This document shows positions 37,966 to 47,407 of a stretch of 64,000 nt of DNA, piece by piece. The DNA lies in assembly GCA_943327755.2 (NCBI GenBank), contig CALPYF020000002.1, forward strand, positions 1-64,000, in the 5' to 3' direction. Position 1 is the first letter of the stretch; each line of letters begins with the position of its first letter. Below the pieces are notes generated by a model that made no database searches, was not told the origin of the DNA, and worked only from the letters and a program-made list of their open reading frames with translations. The stretch is from Deinococcus hopiensis KR-140 (GTDB lineage Bacteria > Deinococcota > Deinococci > Deinococcales > Deinococcaceae). The position numbers and the translations under genes are program-made.

Positions 37966-38607
37966 TCACTTGCGGCAGGTCAGGTCTACCCGGAAACTCG
38001 GGTCCGGCACCGAGAAGCGCGCCTTGACGCTGCTGTCCAGCTTCGGGTCCACCTCGAACAGGAACTTCTGGGGGGTCGCGGCGGCGAGGGCAGCGGCGTC
38101 CAGTTTCTCCTCCGGGAAGATCTGGAAGGTGTAGACCGTTCCCGTGCCCTGCGGCAGTTTCGCGTAGGTCTTGTCCTGCCACGCGCCCACGCCCAGGGTC
38201 ATCTTCGCCCAGCTGTCGCCGTCGGCGAAGGTGAGGTTCCGCGCGCTGTTGTAGTGAATGCCCGCGTCATCCAGGGTCAGGGTCTGCGTGGTGCCGTTCT
38301 TCACCTCGACCGTGACGGCGTACCCGTCGCCGTACGGGTCGTTGTGGAACGGCGTGACCTTCGTGACGCGCAGGCGCCAGATGCCGTTGAACAGCCACTC
38401 GTTGACGCAGCCGGTCACGCTGGCTTTCGCGTTCGCGCCGCCCTGCGCCGCCAGGACTTTCTGAAGGTCGGCCAGTTTGATGTACGTGACGCCGCCGATG
38501 ACCGTGGTGTTGAGGCTGGCGGGCTGACCGTTCAGGGTGAGGGTCACGGGCGCGGCGGTGGCAGTGGACAGGGCGGTCAGGGCCAGCAGGGTCGTGAGGT
38601 GACGCAT
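37966..38607 (-). CDS. Secreted protein of unknown function, 213 aa
   Basis: A Sec signal peptide (about residues 1-18, ending ATA) precedes a region VTLTLNGQPASLNTTVIGGVTYIKLADLQ like the copper-amine-oxidase N-terminal domain found in exported proteins of Gram-positive and Deinococcus species. The rest is beta-rich (YGDGYAVTVEVKNGTTQTL, FPEEKLDAAALAAATPQKFL), resembling a DUF4352-type fold. Two Cys residues are far apart (VTGCVNEW and DLTCRK), a possible disulfide. AAGGAG lies 6 bases before the ATG. It is divergent from the carboxylase gene. The long frame extending to 40398 is antisense to that gene. Confidence 0.75.
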   Translation of the reverse strand: MRHLTTLLALTALSTATAAPVTLTLNGQPASLNTTVIGGVTYIKLADLQKVLAAQGGANAKASVTGCVNEWLFNGIWRLRVTKVTPFHNDPYGDGYAVTVEVKNGTTQTLTLDDAGIHYNSARNLTFADGDSWAKMTLGVGAWQDKTYAKLPQGTGTVYTFQIFPEEKLDAAALAAATPQKFLFEVDPKLDSSVKARFSVPDPSFRVDLTCRK

Positions 38608-38732
38608 GGGTGCTCCTTGGAGACGCCGGGGACTGAGGCTGAAGCCTCTGTGACGCCAGACTGCGCCGGAGACCGTTGCGCCGCCGTTGCAGTCCGCTGA
38701 GGACCGGACAGCGCCGGGTATCCCACACACCC

Positions 38733-38750
38733 CTAACGAGCGTTTGTTAG
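38733..38750. promoter_or_regulatory. TetR-type operator upstream of the acyl-CoA carboxylase gene
   Basis: CTAACGAGCGTTTGTTAG fits CNAACGNNCGTTNG, the same pattern as upstream of scoA, and again abuts the -10 box (TAGACT, 38748-38753) of the following gene. Confidence 0.5.
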
Positions 38751-38763
38751 ACTGCGGGCAACA

Positions 38764-40434
38764 ATGACCCAGCCCGACACCAGCGCCCCCCCGGCGCCCC
38801 CGACCCGTAGCGCGTGGCAGGACGCCCTGGAACGCCTCGTCACTGACCGCCTGACCGTACACGCCGGTGGCGGCGCCAAGGCCCAGCAGCGCCAGCACGA
38901 CAAGAACCGCCTCACCGCCCGCGAACGCATCCGCCAGCTCATCGACGATGGCACCCCCTTCGACGAACTCATGACCTTCGCCGGTTGGGAGATGTACCAG
39001 GACGTCGGCGGCTGCCCGTCCGGCGGGACCGTCACCGGCATCGGCACCATCCAGGGCCGCCCGTGGATGATCATCGCCAACGACGCCACCGTGAAGGCCG
39101 GAGCGTTCTTCCCGATCACCGCGAAGAAGGTCATCCGCGCGCAGACCATCGCCCTGGAAAACCACCTCCCGGTCGTGTACCTCGTGGACAGCGCCGGCGT
39201 ATACCTGCCCATGCAGGACGAGATCTTCCCCGACCAGGACGACTTCGGCCGCGTCTTCTACCTCAACGCCCGCATGAGCGCGCGCGGCATCCCGCAGATC
39301 GCCGCGATCATGGGCAACTGCGTCGCAGGCGGCGCGTACCTGCCCGTCATGTGCGACACCCTGATCATGACCGAAGGCTCGGGCCTGTACCTCGCCGGAC
39401 CCGCGCTGGTGAAGGCCGCCATCGGACAGGTCGTGGACAGCGAGGACCTCGGCGGGGCGGGCATGCACGCCTCCATCGCCGGGACCGTGGACTACAAGGA
39501 ACCCGACGACGCCGCCGCCCTGAAACGCATCCGCGCGCTGGCCGACCTGTACGCGCAGGGCGACCCCGCCCCGTTCGCCAGACGCCGCAAGGAGACACTG
39601 CCCGCCCCGGAACGCGACCTCACCGACCTCGTCGGCTTCGACGGCAGCAGGACGTACGACGTGCGCGACCTCATCACCGCCCTGGTCGATGGCGGCGAGT
39701 TCCACGAGTTCAAACCCGAGTACGGCGAGACCCTCGTCTGCGGCTTCGCCCGCGCCGGTGGCTACCCCGTCGCGTTCGTCGCCAACCAGCGCACCGTGAT
39801 CAAGAAGAAACTCAAGAGCGGCGGCGAACCCGGCCTGCGCACCCGCATTGAGGTCGGCGGCGTCATCTACGGCGACAGCGCCGACAAGGCCGCCCGCTTC
39901 ATCATGGACGCCAACCAGGCCGGGGTGCCCCTCGTGTTCCTGAGTGACGTGACCGGCTTCATGGTCGGCCGCGACAGCGAACAGGAGGGCATCATCCGGC
40001 GCGGCGCGAAACTCGTGAGCGCTGTGAGCAACACCGTCGTCCCCAAGATCACCATCATCACCGGCGGGTCCTTCGGGGCGGGGAACTACGCCATGAACGG
40101 CAAAGCCTACGCCCCCCGCTTCCTGTTCGCGTGGCCCAGCGCCAAATACGCCGTCATGAGCGGCAACGCCGCCGCTAAGACGCTGCTGGACATCCAGCTC
40201 GCCGCCCTCAAGCGCAGCGGCCACCAGCCCGACGACGAGGAACTCCAGCGCCTCTACGACGAGGTCAAGAGCAAATACGACACCGAACTCGACCCCCGCT
40301 ACGCCGCCGCCCGCCTCTGGGTCGACGAGATCATTCCCCCCAACGACACCCGAGACCGCCTCATCCGCGCCCTCGAAGCCTGCGCGCAGAACCCCCACCA
40401 GGATGAATTCCGCGTCGGCGTGTTCCAGGTGTAG
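38764..40434 (+). CDS. Acyl-CoA carboxylase, carboxyltransferase beta subunit (methylcrotonyl-CoA type)
   Basis: A 556-residue carboxyltransferase of the methylcrotonyl-/propionyl-CoA carboxylase family. N-terminal GGGAKAQQRQHDKNRLTARE, the DSAGVYLPMQDEIFPD segment close to the MCC form (GGANLPxQxxVFPD), FGRVFYLNARMSARGIPQIA, MGNCVAGGAYLPVM and the second-half GGSFGAGNYAMNGKAY with FLFAWPSAKYAVMSG. It would carboxylate 3-methylcrotonyl-CoA in leucine breakdown, but the biotin carboxylase partner is not in the window. Controlled by the operator shared in pattern with scoA. TAG stop. Confidence 0.88.
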   Translation: MTQPDTSAPPAPPTRSAWQDALERLVTDRLTVHAGGGAKAQQRQHDKNRLTARERIRQLIDDGTPFDELMTFAGWEMYQDVGGCPSGGTVTGIGTIQGRPWMIIANDATVKAGAFFPITAKKVIRAQTIALENHLPVVYLVDSAGVYLPMQDEIFPDQDDFGRVFYLNARMSARGIPQIAAIMGNCVAGGAYLPVMCDTLIMTEGSGLYLAGPALVKAAIGQVVDSEDLGGAGMHASIAGTVDYKEPDDAAALKRIRALADLYAQGDPAPFARRRKETLPAPERDLTDLVGFDGSRTYDVRDLITALVDGGEFHEFKPEYGETLVCGFARAGGYPVAFVANQRTVIKKKLKSGGEPGLRTRIEVGGVIYGDSADKAARFIMDANQAGVPLVFLSDVTGFMVGRDSEQEGIIRRGAKLVSAVSNTVVPKITIITGGSFGAGNYAMNGKAYAPRFLFAWPSAKYAVMSGNAAAKTLLDIQLAALKRSGHQPDDEELQRLYDEVKSKYDTELDPRYAAARLWVDEIIPPNDTRDRLIRALEACAQNPHQDEFRVGVFQV

Positions 40435-40530
40435 GGGGCGGATGGCTGAAGGCCGATGGCCTATGGCCTATAACGCCCCAGCCACACCCCCACCCCTCGC
40501 CATCTGCCATCCGCCATCTGCCCTCCGAAG
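40435..40530. repeat. GATGGC-type imperfect inverted repeat
   Basis: Left side has repeated GGCGGATGGC / CGATGGCCTATGGC units, right side the complement GCCATCTGCCATCCGCC. It fills the gap between the carboxylase and acyl-CoA dehydrogenase genes and could fold into a stem in the mRNA. Confidence 0.5.
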
Positions 40531-40539
40531 GAGAATTCC

Positions 40540-41748
<1,209 letters not shown>

Positions 41749-41775
41749 ACCGGGGGGCAGGAGAGGGGCCGGGGG

Positions 41776-42312
41776 TCAGTCCTCCGGCTCCTCCAGTTTT
41801 TCCAGGAACTCGTCGTACTGGTACGTGATCTGATCCGAGAAGCCGTACCCGAACCCGCTAGCGTTCGACACCAGCCGTTCGAGCCGCCTGAATGGAATGT
41901 CTTTCAGGTCGAGGGTTGCCGCGCGTTTCAGGGCGGCCTCGAAGACGCCTTCCATACTGCCGTAGTTGTTCTCAGGCCAGTCGCCGTACGCGTGCAGGCA
42001 CAGCACGCCCGCTTCTACGTACCGCAGTTCCGCGTCGAGCGCGTCGGCGGGCGCGGCGACTTTCAGGTACGCGGTCAGGGCCTTCTTCGCCGCGCCGACC
42101 TTCATGCTGGGGAGGCGGCCGGAGGTGCGGAACGCCTTTTCCAGCTCAGTGTCCAGTCGGTCGAGGAGGCCGCTGTGGTCGCCTTCGAGCAGCGCGGCCA
42201 GCTGGCGTTTGTTGTCGGCGCTGGCGCGGTACAGGGTGACGATCACCTCGCGGAGTTCGGGAGCGTCCATATCACCGAGCGTCTGGCGAAGTTGCGTGAG
42301 GGTGAGGGCCAT
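41776..42312 (-). CDS. DUF6155-like protein
   Basis: A 178-residue, largely helical, soluble protein: LTQLRQTLGDMDAPELREVI at the start, then KKALTAYLKVAAPADAL and LCLHAYGDWPENNYGSMEGV. The LRxxLxxLxxxEL start and the internal KAxxxYxK pattern fit DUF6155; family is from memory and function is unknown. TACGCT lies 6 bases before the ATG, a leaderless start. It is divergent from the esterase gene at 42351 over 38 bases. Confidence 0.65.
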   Translation of the reverse strand: MALTLTQLRQTLGDMDAPELREVIVTLYRASADNKRQLAALLEGDHSGLLDRLDTELEKAFRTSGRLPSMKVGAAKKALTAYLKVAAPADALDAELRYVEAGVLCLHAYGDWPENNYGSMEGVFEAALKRAATLDLKDIPFRRLERLVSNASGFGYGFSDQITYQYDEFLEKLEEPED

Positions 42313-42350
42313 GCCGTCAGCGTACCGGCTGGCGGGTGCGACAATCAGCC

Positions 42351-43370
42351 ATGAAAGCCGGAAGACTGTGGGGGGTGGGGGCGGCGCTGGCGGTGGGTGC
42401 GTGGGTCCTCTCGACCAGACGTGCAGCTTCGTACGCCCATTTACATCCGGAGTTACGCTCGCCGTTCGTGCGTTTCCGCTCGCCGCCGTTCACGAGGGGT
42501 GTGGTGGCGGTCATGGGGGCGATGCAGGCCCGCGCGAAGGCTCCCGCGCTGCCGGACGGGGTGCAGGTCGAGGAGCGGCGTATTTCCGGCCTGCCCGGTG
42601 TGCCGGACGTGACGGTGTTCGTGTACCGGCCCCCGAATCTGCCGGCTGAGGCGGCGGCGATCCTGAACATTCACGGGGGCGGGTACGTGACGGGCTCGGC
42701 CGCGTCGTCCCACCCGCAGAGCGCGGCCTACGCGCGGGAACTGGGCGTACTGGTCGTGGGCGTCGCATACCGCCTCGCGCCGGGCACGCCGTTTCCCGGC
42801 CCGCTGGAGGACTGTTACGCCGCCCTGACGTGGATGGCCCGCGAGGCACGGGCGCTGAGCCTTGACCCGGCCCGCATCGCGCTGGTCGGGGACAGCGCCG
42901 GGGGAGGGCTGGCCGCCGCGCTGGCACAACTCGCACACGACCGGGGTGAGGTCACGCCCGCCTTCCAGCTGCTGTATTACCCCATGCTGGACGACCGCAC
43001 GGCCCTGAACGCCGATCACGCCGGGCGGGGTGAGTTCATCTGGCGGCCCGCGTCGAACGTGCTGGGCTGGACGTCGTACCTGGGCCGCCCACCGCGCCTG
43101 GACAGTGCCCCGGCGTACGCTGCACCCGCCCGCCGCGCCGACCTGACCGGCCTGCCGCCCGCGTGGATCGGCGTGGGCACCCTCGACCTCTTCCACGAGG
43201 AGGACCGCGAGTACGCCCGCAGACTCCGGGCCGCCGGGGTGCCCTGCGAGTACGTCCAGGTACCCGGCGCGTACCACGCCTTCGAACGCTTCGCGCCGGA
43301 TTCGGCGGTGGCGCGCACCTTCACGGCCTCCGCCCTGAACGCGCTGCGGCGCGGGCTGGGACTGTCCTGA
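42351..43370 (+). CDS. Alpha/beta hydrolase, hormone-sensitive-lipase-type esterase
   Basis: A 339-residue esterase. A hydrophobic N-terminal helix (GVGAALAVGAWVL) suggests membrane attachment. HGGG at 108-111 forms the oxyanion hole, Ser182 sits in GDSAGGG, the acid in GTLDLFHEED and the His in VPGAYHAFERF. This is the HSL family, active on short acyl esters. The ATG at 42351 follows GACAAT by 5 bases; a GTG at 42336 in frame is less likely. It is convergent with the broken secreted-protein gene. Confidence 0.87.
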   Translation: MKAGRLWGVGAALAVGAWVLSTRRAASYAHLHPELRSPFVRFRSPPFTRGVVAVMGAMQARAKAPALPDGVQVEERRISGLPGVPDVTVFVYRPPNLPAEAAAILNIHGGGYVTGSAASSHPQSAAYARELGVLVVGVAYRLAPGTPFPGPLEDCYAALTWMAREARALSLDPARIALVGDSAGGGLAAALAQLAHDRGEVTPAFQLLYYPMLDDRTALNADHAGRGEFIWRPASNVLGWTSYLGRPPRLDSAPAYAAPARRADLTGLPPAWIGVGTLDLFHEEDREYARRLRAAGVPCEYVQVPGAYHAFERFAPDSAVARTFTASALNALRRGLGLS

Positions 43371-43401
43371 AGAGGCCCCGGACGGTTGCCGGTCAGTTTC
43401 C

Positions 43402-43860
43402 CTACACCACGAAGACATCGGTGGTGCTGGCACTCGTATTCCCCTCTCGCTGCGAACTCATGGCGATGTACTTCCCCGCCTTTGTGGCGTAGACGAGAAG
43501 TTCTGATCCACTCAGGCGAGAACTGGGGAGGGCGTTGTACCTGGAGTACGCCGCCTGGCTGTAGCCCAGGGGCCGGGTCTTGTAGATCAGGTCATGGAAG
43601 GTCGAGCCCCAGTTGCGAGCGCCGTAGATCTCGATCCACTTCACGGGAACGCCCCTGGCCCGGGCGTTCGCCATGATCTCCGCTTTCAACTGCTGAGCGC
43701 CGGCGTCGCAGGCCTATTGCAGCAGGGCGCCGCCGCCACCGGACGGGTAGGGAATCTTCACCAGTCCGTTGAACGCGTGCGTGGGCGCTTTGACGCACTG
43801 TGCGCCAGCCAGTCCGGTGATACTCAGTGCCGCCAGAACAGTGATGGAACGGGCATTCAT
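43402..43860 (-). pseudogene. Secreted DUF4124-like/unknown protein, split by an in-frame TAG
   Basis: From the ATG at 43860 (AGGAGG upstream) one frame runs 152 codons to 43402, with a single TAG at 43714-43716 (codon 49). The first part is a signal peptide (MNARSITVLAALSITGLAGA) and CVKAPTHAFNGLVKIPYP; the second part continues at once with ACDAGAQQLKAEIMANARAR and GVPVKWIEIYGARNWG. The frame is undisturbed, so a CAG-to-TAG change (Gln) would explain it. I do not recognise the family; the restored protein would be a small exported protein of about 130 mature residues. An internal restart at an ATG after the TAG would lack the signal peptide. Confidence 0.6.
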
Positions 43861-44117
43861 GGTGACCTCCTGGGAGAAGGTCAACGTAAAGGCTGCCCAT
43901 GGTGGCCGCTTGAGAGCCCGCCCTGCACGGCGGGGCAGAAGATGAGGACAGGCACAGGAACTGCCGGGCCCTCCGGCGGCTGGGCGCCACGAGAGGACCG
44001 TCATCGGGGTCCGTGCTTTATGAGAAGACTCTAGAGATCGTCGTGTGAGAGATGCTCACCTGCATATCTCAGGCACGTTCCTGGCGGCTTCAGAAGGGCC
44101 CGAGCCCAGAACAGTGA

Positions 44118-45071
44118 TCAGACTGGAATGTCCACCCGCGGCCTGATCGTGACTTCTTCGCGGTGTCGTTCGATCACGAGGCCCACGTCGCTCAGCGTGA
44201 CGGTGTCCAGCATGGGCTGGTAGTACTGGAGGCGACGGGCGACGGCGGGCAGGTGGTATGTCCAGTACAGGCCCATCAGCGGGTTGATCCACAGTTCGCT
44301 GCCGTCCGTGCGGCTGGTGGTGTGGTGGTCACCGTACTGCCCGTCAATGGCGCTGACGATGCTGCTGTTCACGATGCTGGTGTAGCGGGGCATCATCTGG
44401 AATACGGCCTCGCAGGCTTCCTTGTACTTCTGCACCGGGGGCATGTCGGGCGTGAGGCTGAACGCGCCCAGGTACGCGCCGCCCCGGGCGAGTTCAGCGG
44501 TGGCTTCCAGGTAGTCGGCGTGCGAGACGCCGTGGAAGTGGTCCACGCCGAAGCCCAGGCAGGCCAGCAGCTTCTTCGGGCCGCGCAGTTCGTTCACGGC
44601 GATGAGGCTGGTGGCGTCCTCGTGCGGGGTGCCCAGCCCGGACTCGTCGCCACGCATCAGGGAGTCGGTCCCGCCGTCCACGAGGATGATCGTGTCGATG
44701 CTCAGATGCTGCACCAGCACCTCGTATGCGCTTTTTAGAGGCTTCACGCCCACCTTCCGCAGGGCGTACACGGTGTCCGGTTCACCCTGCGTGACCAGCC
44801 AGCGGCTCAGCCAGTATTCCGGGAAGTATTCGCCGGGCGGAACGAACAGATCCGGCGTGACGGGCACCACTGCGTGCGGCAGCGGGCCGTTCGGGCCGAG
44901 GCCCAGGCTGGTGAAGGAATAGTTCGCCAGAAATACCTCCCTCCCCTCGGCCTTCAGGGCGAAGTACAGTGGGAGCCCGCAGAACACGTCGAATCCGCCG
45001 CCCATGCCCGCGATCAGCACGCGGCGCGAGTTCTGAAGTTCCCGGAAGAAGGGGGGCTGAAGGGCGGTCAT
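44118..45071 (-). CDS. DUF1152 domain protein
   Basis: A 317-residue protein of the DUF1152 family, seen in bacteria and archaea. Conserved pieces: VLIAGMGGGFDVFCGLPLYF near the N-terminus, TIILVDGGTDSLMRGDE in the middle and LACLGFGVDHFHGVSH. The glycine-rich and Asp-rich loops suggest a Rossmann-like, nucleotide- or phosphate-binding fold, but no reaction is known. CAGAAT ends 9 bases before the ATG. The 81 bases to the DUF554 gene contain no obvious promoter on that strand, so the two minus-strand genes may share a transcript. Confidence 0.82.
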   Translation of the reverse strand: MTALQPPFFRELQNSRRVLIAGMGGGFDVFCGLPLYFALKAEGREVFLANYSFTSLGLGPNGPLPHAVVPVTPDLFVPPGEYFPEYWLSRWLVTQGEPDTVYALRKVGVKPLKSAYEVLVQHLSIDTIILVDGGTDSLMRGDESGLGTPHEDATSLIAVNELRGPKKLLACLGFGVDHFHGVSHADYLEATAELARGGAYLGAFSLTPDMPPVQKYKEACEAVFQMMPRYTSIVNSSIVSAIDGQYGDHHTTSRTDGSELWINPLMGLYWTYHLPAVARRLQYYQPMLDTVTLSDVGLVIERHREEVTIRPRVDIPV

Positions 45072-45152
45072 GACGAGGTCATTCTGGCAGACGCCCGGTC
45101 CTGCCAGTGCCGTTCATGCCGGGCTGCTGGCCCTGGAGGAGGCGCGGGCGGG

Positions 45153-45926
45153 TCAGCCGAACCGGGTGGCGAGCCACAGGGCCAGCGGGGCGATGAGCAG
45201 CGCGGGCAGCAGGCTCCCGACCCGTACGCGGCGGTCGTCGAAGCCCAGCCCGGCCAGCATGAGGTTCCAGCTGATCCCGATGATGGTCAGGCCGCCCGCC
45301 CCCGTGATCAGCAGCACGTACGGGTTGGTCTTGAGAATCTGCGGGTCCGCGCCGCCCAGCAGCCCGGCGGCGAAGGTGCCCGCCAGCAGGCTGATGCCGC
45401 CCTGCACGATCAGTACGGTCAGTGCGCTGAAGCCCACCCCGATCCCGTACGCGCCTGCCAGGGCCAGCGCCGCGATGCCGTCCAGCGTGGCTTTCAGGAC
45501 GTACGTGGCGCTGTCGCCCGTCAGGCCGTTCTGCAGGCCGCCGATCACGGTCATCGGGCCGATGCAGAACAGCAGGCTGGCCGCCACGAAGCCCTCCGTG
45601 AAGCGGCCCCCACCCCGGAAGCGGCGTTTCAGGGTCTCGCCCAGGCGTTCCAGGCTCTCCTCGATACCCAGCGCCTCGCCGATCACGGCCCCCACCGCCA
45701 GACTGACCAGCGCCAGGATCACGCCCGGTACCGCGCCGCCCTGCACGCGGTTCAGGCTGCCCGCCATGTCCAGCCCGATGAACAGCGTCACCAGGCTGAG
45801 CGTCTGCAGCAGCGTGCGCTGCGTGCGCTCGGGGAGGCGGCCGCCCACCGCGAGGCCCACGGCGGTGCCCAGCAGGACCGTGACGACGTTGACCAGGGTG
45901 CCGGACAGCTGCGACAGGACGCTCAT
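45153..45926 (-). CDS. DUF554 family membrane protein
   Basis: A 257-residue protein with about seven hydrophobic segments. LVNVVTVLLGTAVGLAVGGRLPE, LVTLFIGLDMA, FVAASLLFCIGPMTVIGGLQNG and DGIAALALAGAYGIGVGFSA are the standard DUF554 (YdfK/YqgA) pattern. These are predicted transporters or channels with unproven substrate. TACAGT lies 8 bases before the ATG at 45926, a leaderless-type start; the open frame continuing to 46034 is not used. Confidence 0.88.
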   Translation of the reverse strand: MSVLSQLSGTLVNVVTVLLGTAVGLAVGGRLPERTQRTLLQTLSLVTLFIGLDMAGSLNRVQGGAVPGVILALVSLAVGAVIGEALGIEESLERLGETLKRRFRGGGRFTEGFVAASLLFCIGPMTVIGGLQNGLTGDSATYVLKATLDGIAALALAGAYGIGVGFSALTVLIVQGGISLLAGTFAAGLLGGADPQILKTNPYVLLITGAGGLTIIGISWNLMLAGLGFDDRRVRVGSLLPALLIAPLALWLATRFG

Positions 45927-46259
45927 TGCCGCTGACTGTAGAGCACGCCGCCTGTTGCGCAGGCCTGCTCTGTCCAGTTCCACCTGCCGGAGGGGCCTAG
46001 CCGGAACATCAAGGCCCCCTTCAGGGGTCATCAAGAAGGCTGCAAGATCTGTGACTTCTCGCTGACAGTGGGTATGGTACGTTCATCGCAAGTTGAAACG
46101 TCCGCTGCACATCTTCCTGCCCGAGCCGCCCCTGCGCGGTGGGCCGGGCGGCGCGCCGCTGAAACCCATGCCGGCGTGCTGCCTGTTTCCTGGCATCGAC
46201 ATCGAATCTGTTACGGGGCTGCCTGCGGGCGGCCCCGCTGCGTTGAAGGAGGTCCGACC
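45927..46259. other. Intergenic region with leader of the small HTH gene
   Basis: No coding frame is convincing. A GGGGCTGCC...GGCGGCCCC hairpin (46217-46238) stands just before the GAAGGAGG ribosome site of the HTH gene. A promoter could lie near TATGGT at 46073-46078, which would leave a leader of about 180 bases. Confidence 0.4.
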
Positions 46260-46463
46260 ATGACCCTGAGCGACCAGTACCAGAACATGCCCAAACTCCT
46301 GAAAGTCAGTGAAGTGGCCGACTTCACAGGTACGCACGAGCGCACCGTGCGCCGTTGGATCCGCGACGGCCGCCTGAGCGCCGTCGAGCACCCCAGTGGC
46401 CTGCGCGTCCCCAGACGCTCCCTGTGGCGCTTCCTGGGTCTGGACCTCGCCCTGAGCGCGTAA
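46260..46463 (+). CDS. Small helix-turn-helix protein (excisionase/MerR-like, HTH_17)
   Basis: A 67-residue DNA-binding protein consisting only of one HTH: LLKVSEVADFTGTHERTVRR (residues 13-32) then WIRDGRLSAVEHPSGLRVPR, the helix-turn-helix plus wing of excisionase-type proteins. The ATG has a strong GAAGGAGG. No integrase or recombinase is adjacent, so it need not be a phage excisionase; stand-alone forms also act as regulators. A long, structured leader upstream suggests post-transcriptional control. A copy of the dispersed repeat starts right at its stop codon. Confidence 0.8.
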   Translation: MTLSDQYQNMPKLLKVSEVADFTGTHERTVRRWIRDGRLSAVEHPSGLRVPRRSLWRFLGLDLALSA

Positions 46464-46614
46464 TACGGATTCCGTTCGTTTCGTCGACGGATCGGTGGTG
46501 TTCCGATCTGTCAACGAAACGAACGAAACTCGGTTCTCTCCTTCTCTGAGGAGCAGTTCTACGAGTTGCATCCAGCCGGGTTGAAAGATTGTGCAAACCT
46601 TTCAACCGGAGTCC
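46464..46614 (+). repeat. Dispersed structured repeat, copy 3
   Basis: Begins TACGGATTCCGTTCGTTTCG. The stem GATCGG/CCGATC (46490-46495, 46503-46508) has a 7-base loop and continues outward to a perfect 12-bp stem CGTTCGTTTCGT/ACGAAACGAACG (46473-46484, 46514-46525). The 3' hairpin pairs TTGAAAG with CTTTCAA around 46579-46604. Confidence 0.7.
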
Positions 46615-46648
46615 ATGTAATCCGGCGGCGACTGGCACAATGGCGGGC

Positions 46649-47407
46649 GTGACCGCCCCGCTCCCGCTGCCAGACCACCGGCTTGACGCCCTGCGCGCTG
46701 CCCTGAGCCTGCCGACCCCCACCTTCCGCGCGGCAGACCTGTCCCTCCCGGCGGGCCTGACTGCCGCGCAGACCGAGGAGGCCGCCGCGCTGGCCCTGCA
46801 CTGGGGCGCACCCCGCGCGGCGCTCGCCTGGAGTTGCGAGCCGCTGCGTCGCGCTGCCGCGCAGCTGCGCCTGGGTGACCCGACCGCCGCACGCGCCGAA
46901 CTGGTAGCCGAGGTGGACGGCGCCCGCGTGGCGCTCCTGCGCGCCCGCGCCGCCGCGCTGGACGGTCAGCCCGGGGCAGGTCAGCAGGCCAAGGCGGCGA
47001 GAACCCTGGCCCGCCAGGAGGGCGACAGCGCCGCCCTGATCGCCGCCGTGACCCTCCTCGCAGAGGGGCAGCAGGCGGACCCGTACGCGGCCCTGCGGAC
47101 CCTCGCCGAGGGCCTGAAGGTCGCCGAGATCGCCGGGCAGAGCGCGGACCCGCACCTGCTGGCCGTGCTGGCCCACACCCAGGCGCGCCTGAACGGCCGC
47201 AAGGGTCAGGCGACCGCCGCGAAGGCCCTGGAGCGCAGCGCGCCGCGCAGCCCCGCGCGGGTGCTGGCCCTGCTGGCCCTGGACCGCCCCGAGGAGGCGG
47301 TCGCCGAGGCTCACGCGGGCAACCTGCACCCCGGCTGGTGGGCGTTCAGCGCAGCCCCGACGCCGTCCATGCCTGCGGGAACGGCACGTACGGCGGTGGA
47401 CGGATGA
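46649..47407 (+). CDS. Ala-rich helical-repeat protein, 252 aa
   Basis: No catalytic motif. The sequence is almost entirely Ala/Leu/Arg-rich helices with a 30-40 residue period (AALALHWGAPRAALAWSC, LRLGDPTAARAELVAEVDG, LAEGQQADPYAALRTLAEG), typical of TPR-like scaffolds. The GTG at 46649 follows CACAAT by 6 bases; an ATG at 46640 lies inside that box. Its last 62 bases overlap the end of the convergent phosphotransferase gene, so one of the two C-termini may be longer than usual. Role unknown. Confidence 0.6.
   Translation: MTAPLPLPDHRLDALRAALSLPTPTFRAADLSLPAGLTAAQTEEAAALALHWGAPRAALAWSCEPLRRAAAQLRLGDPTAARAELVAEVDGARVALLRARAAALDGQPGAGQQAKAARTLARQEGDSAALIAAVTLLAEGQQADPYAALRTLAEGLKVAEIAGQSADPHLLAVLAHTQARLNGRKGQATAAKALERSAPRSPARVLALLALDRPEEAVAEAHAGNLHPGWWAFSAAPTPSMPAGTARTAVDG

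Noticed and set aside
37966..40398. 810-codon minus-strand open frame over the acyl-CoA carboxylase gene
   Set aside because: The real secreted protein begins at 38607 with ribosome site and signal peptide; upstream codons are antisense to the carboxylase.
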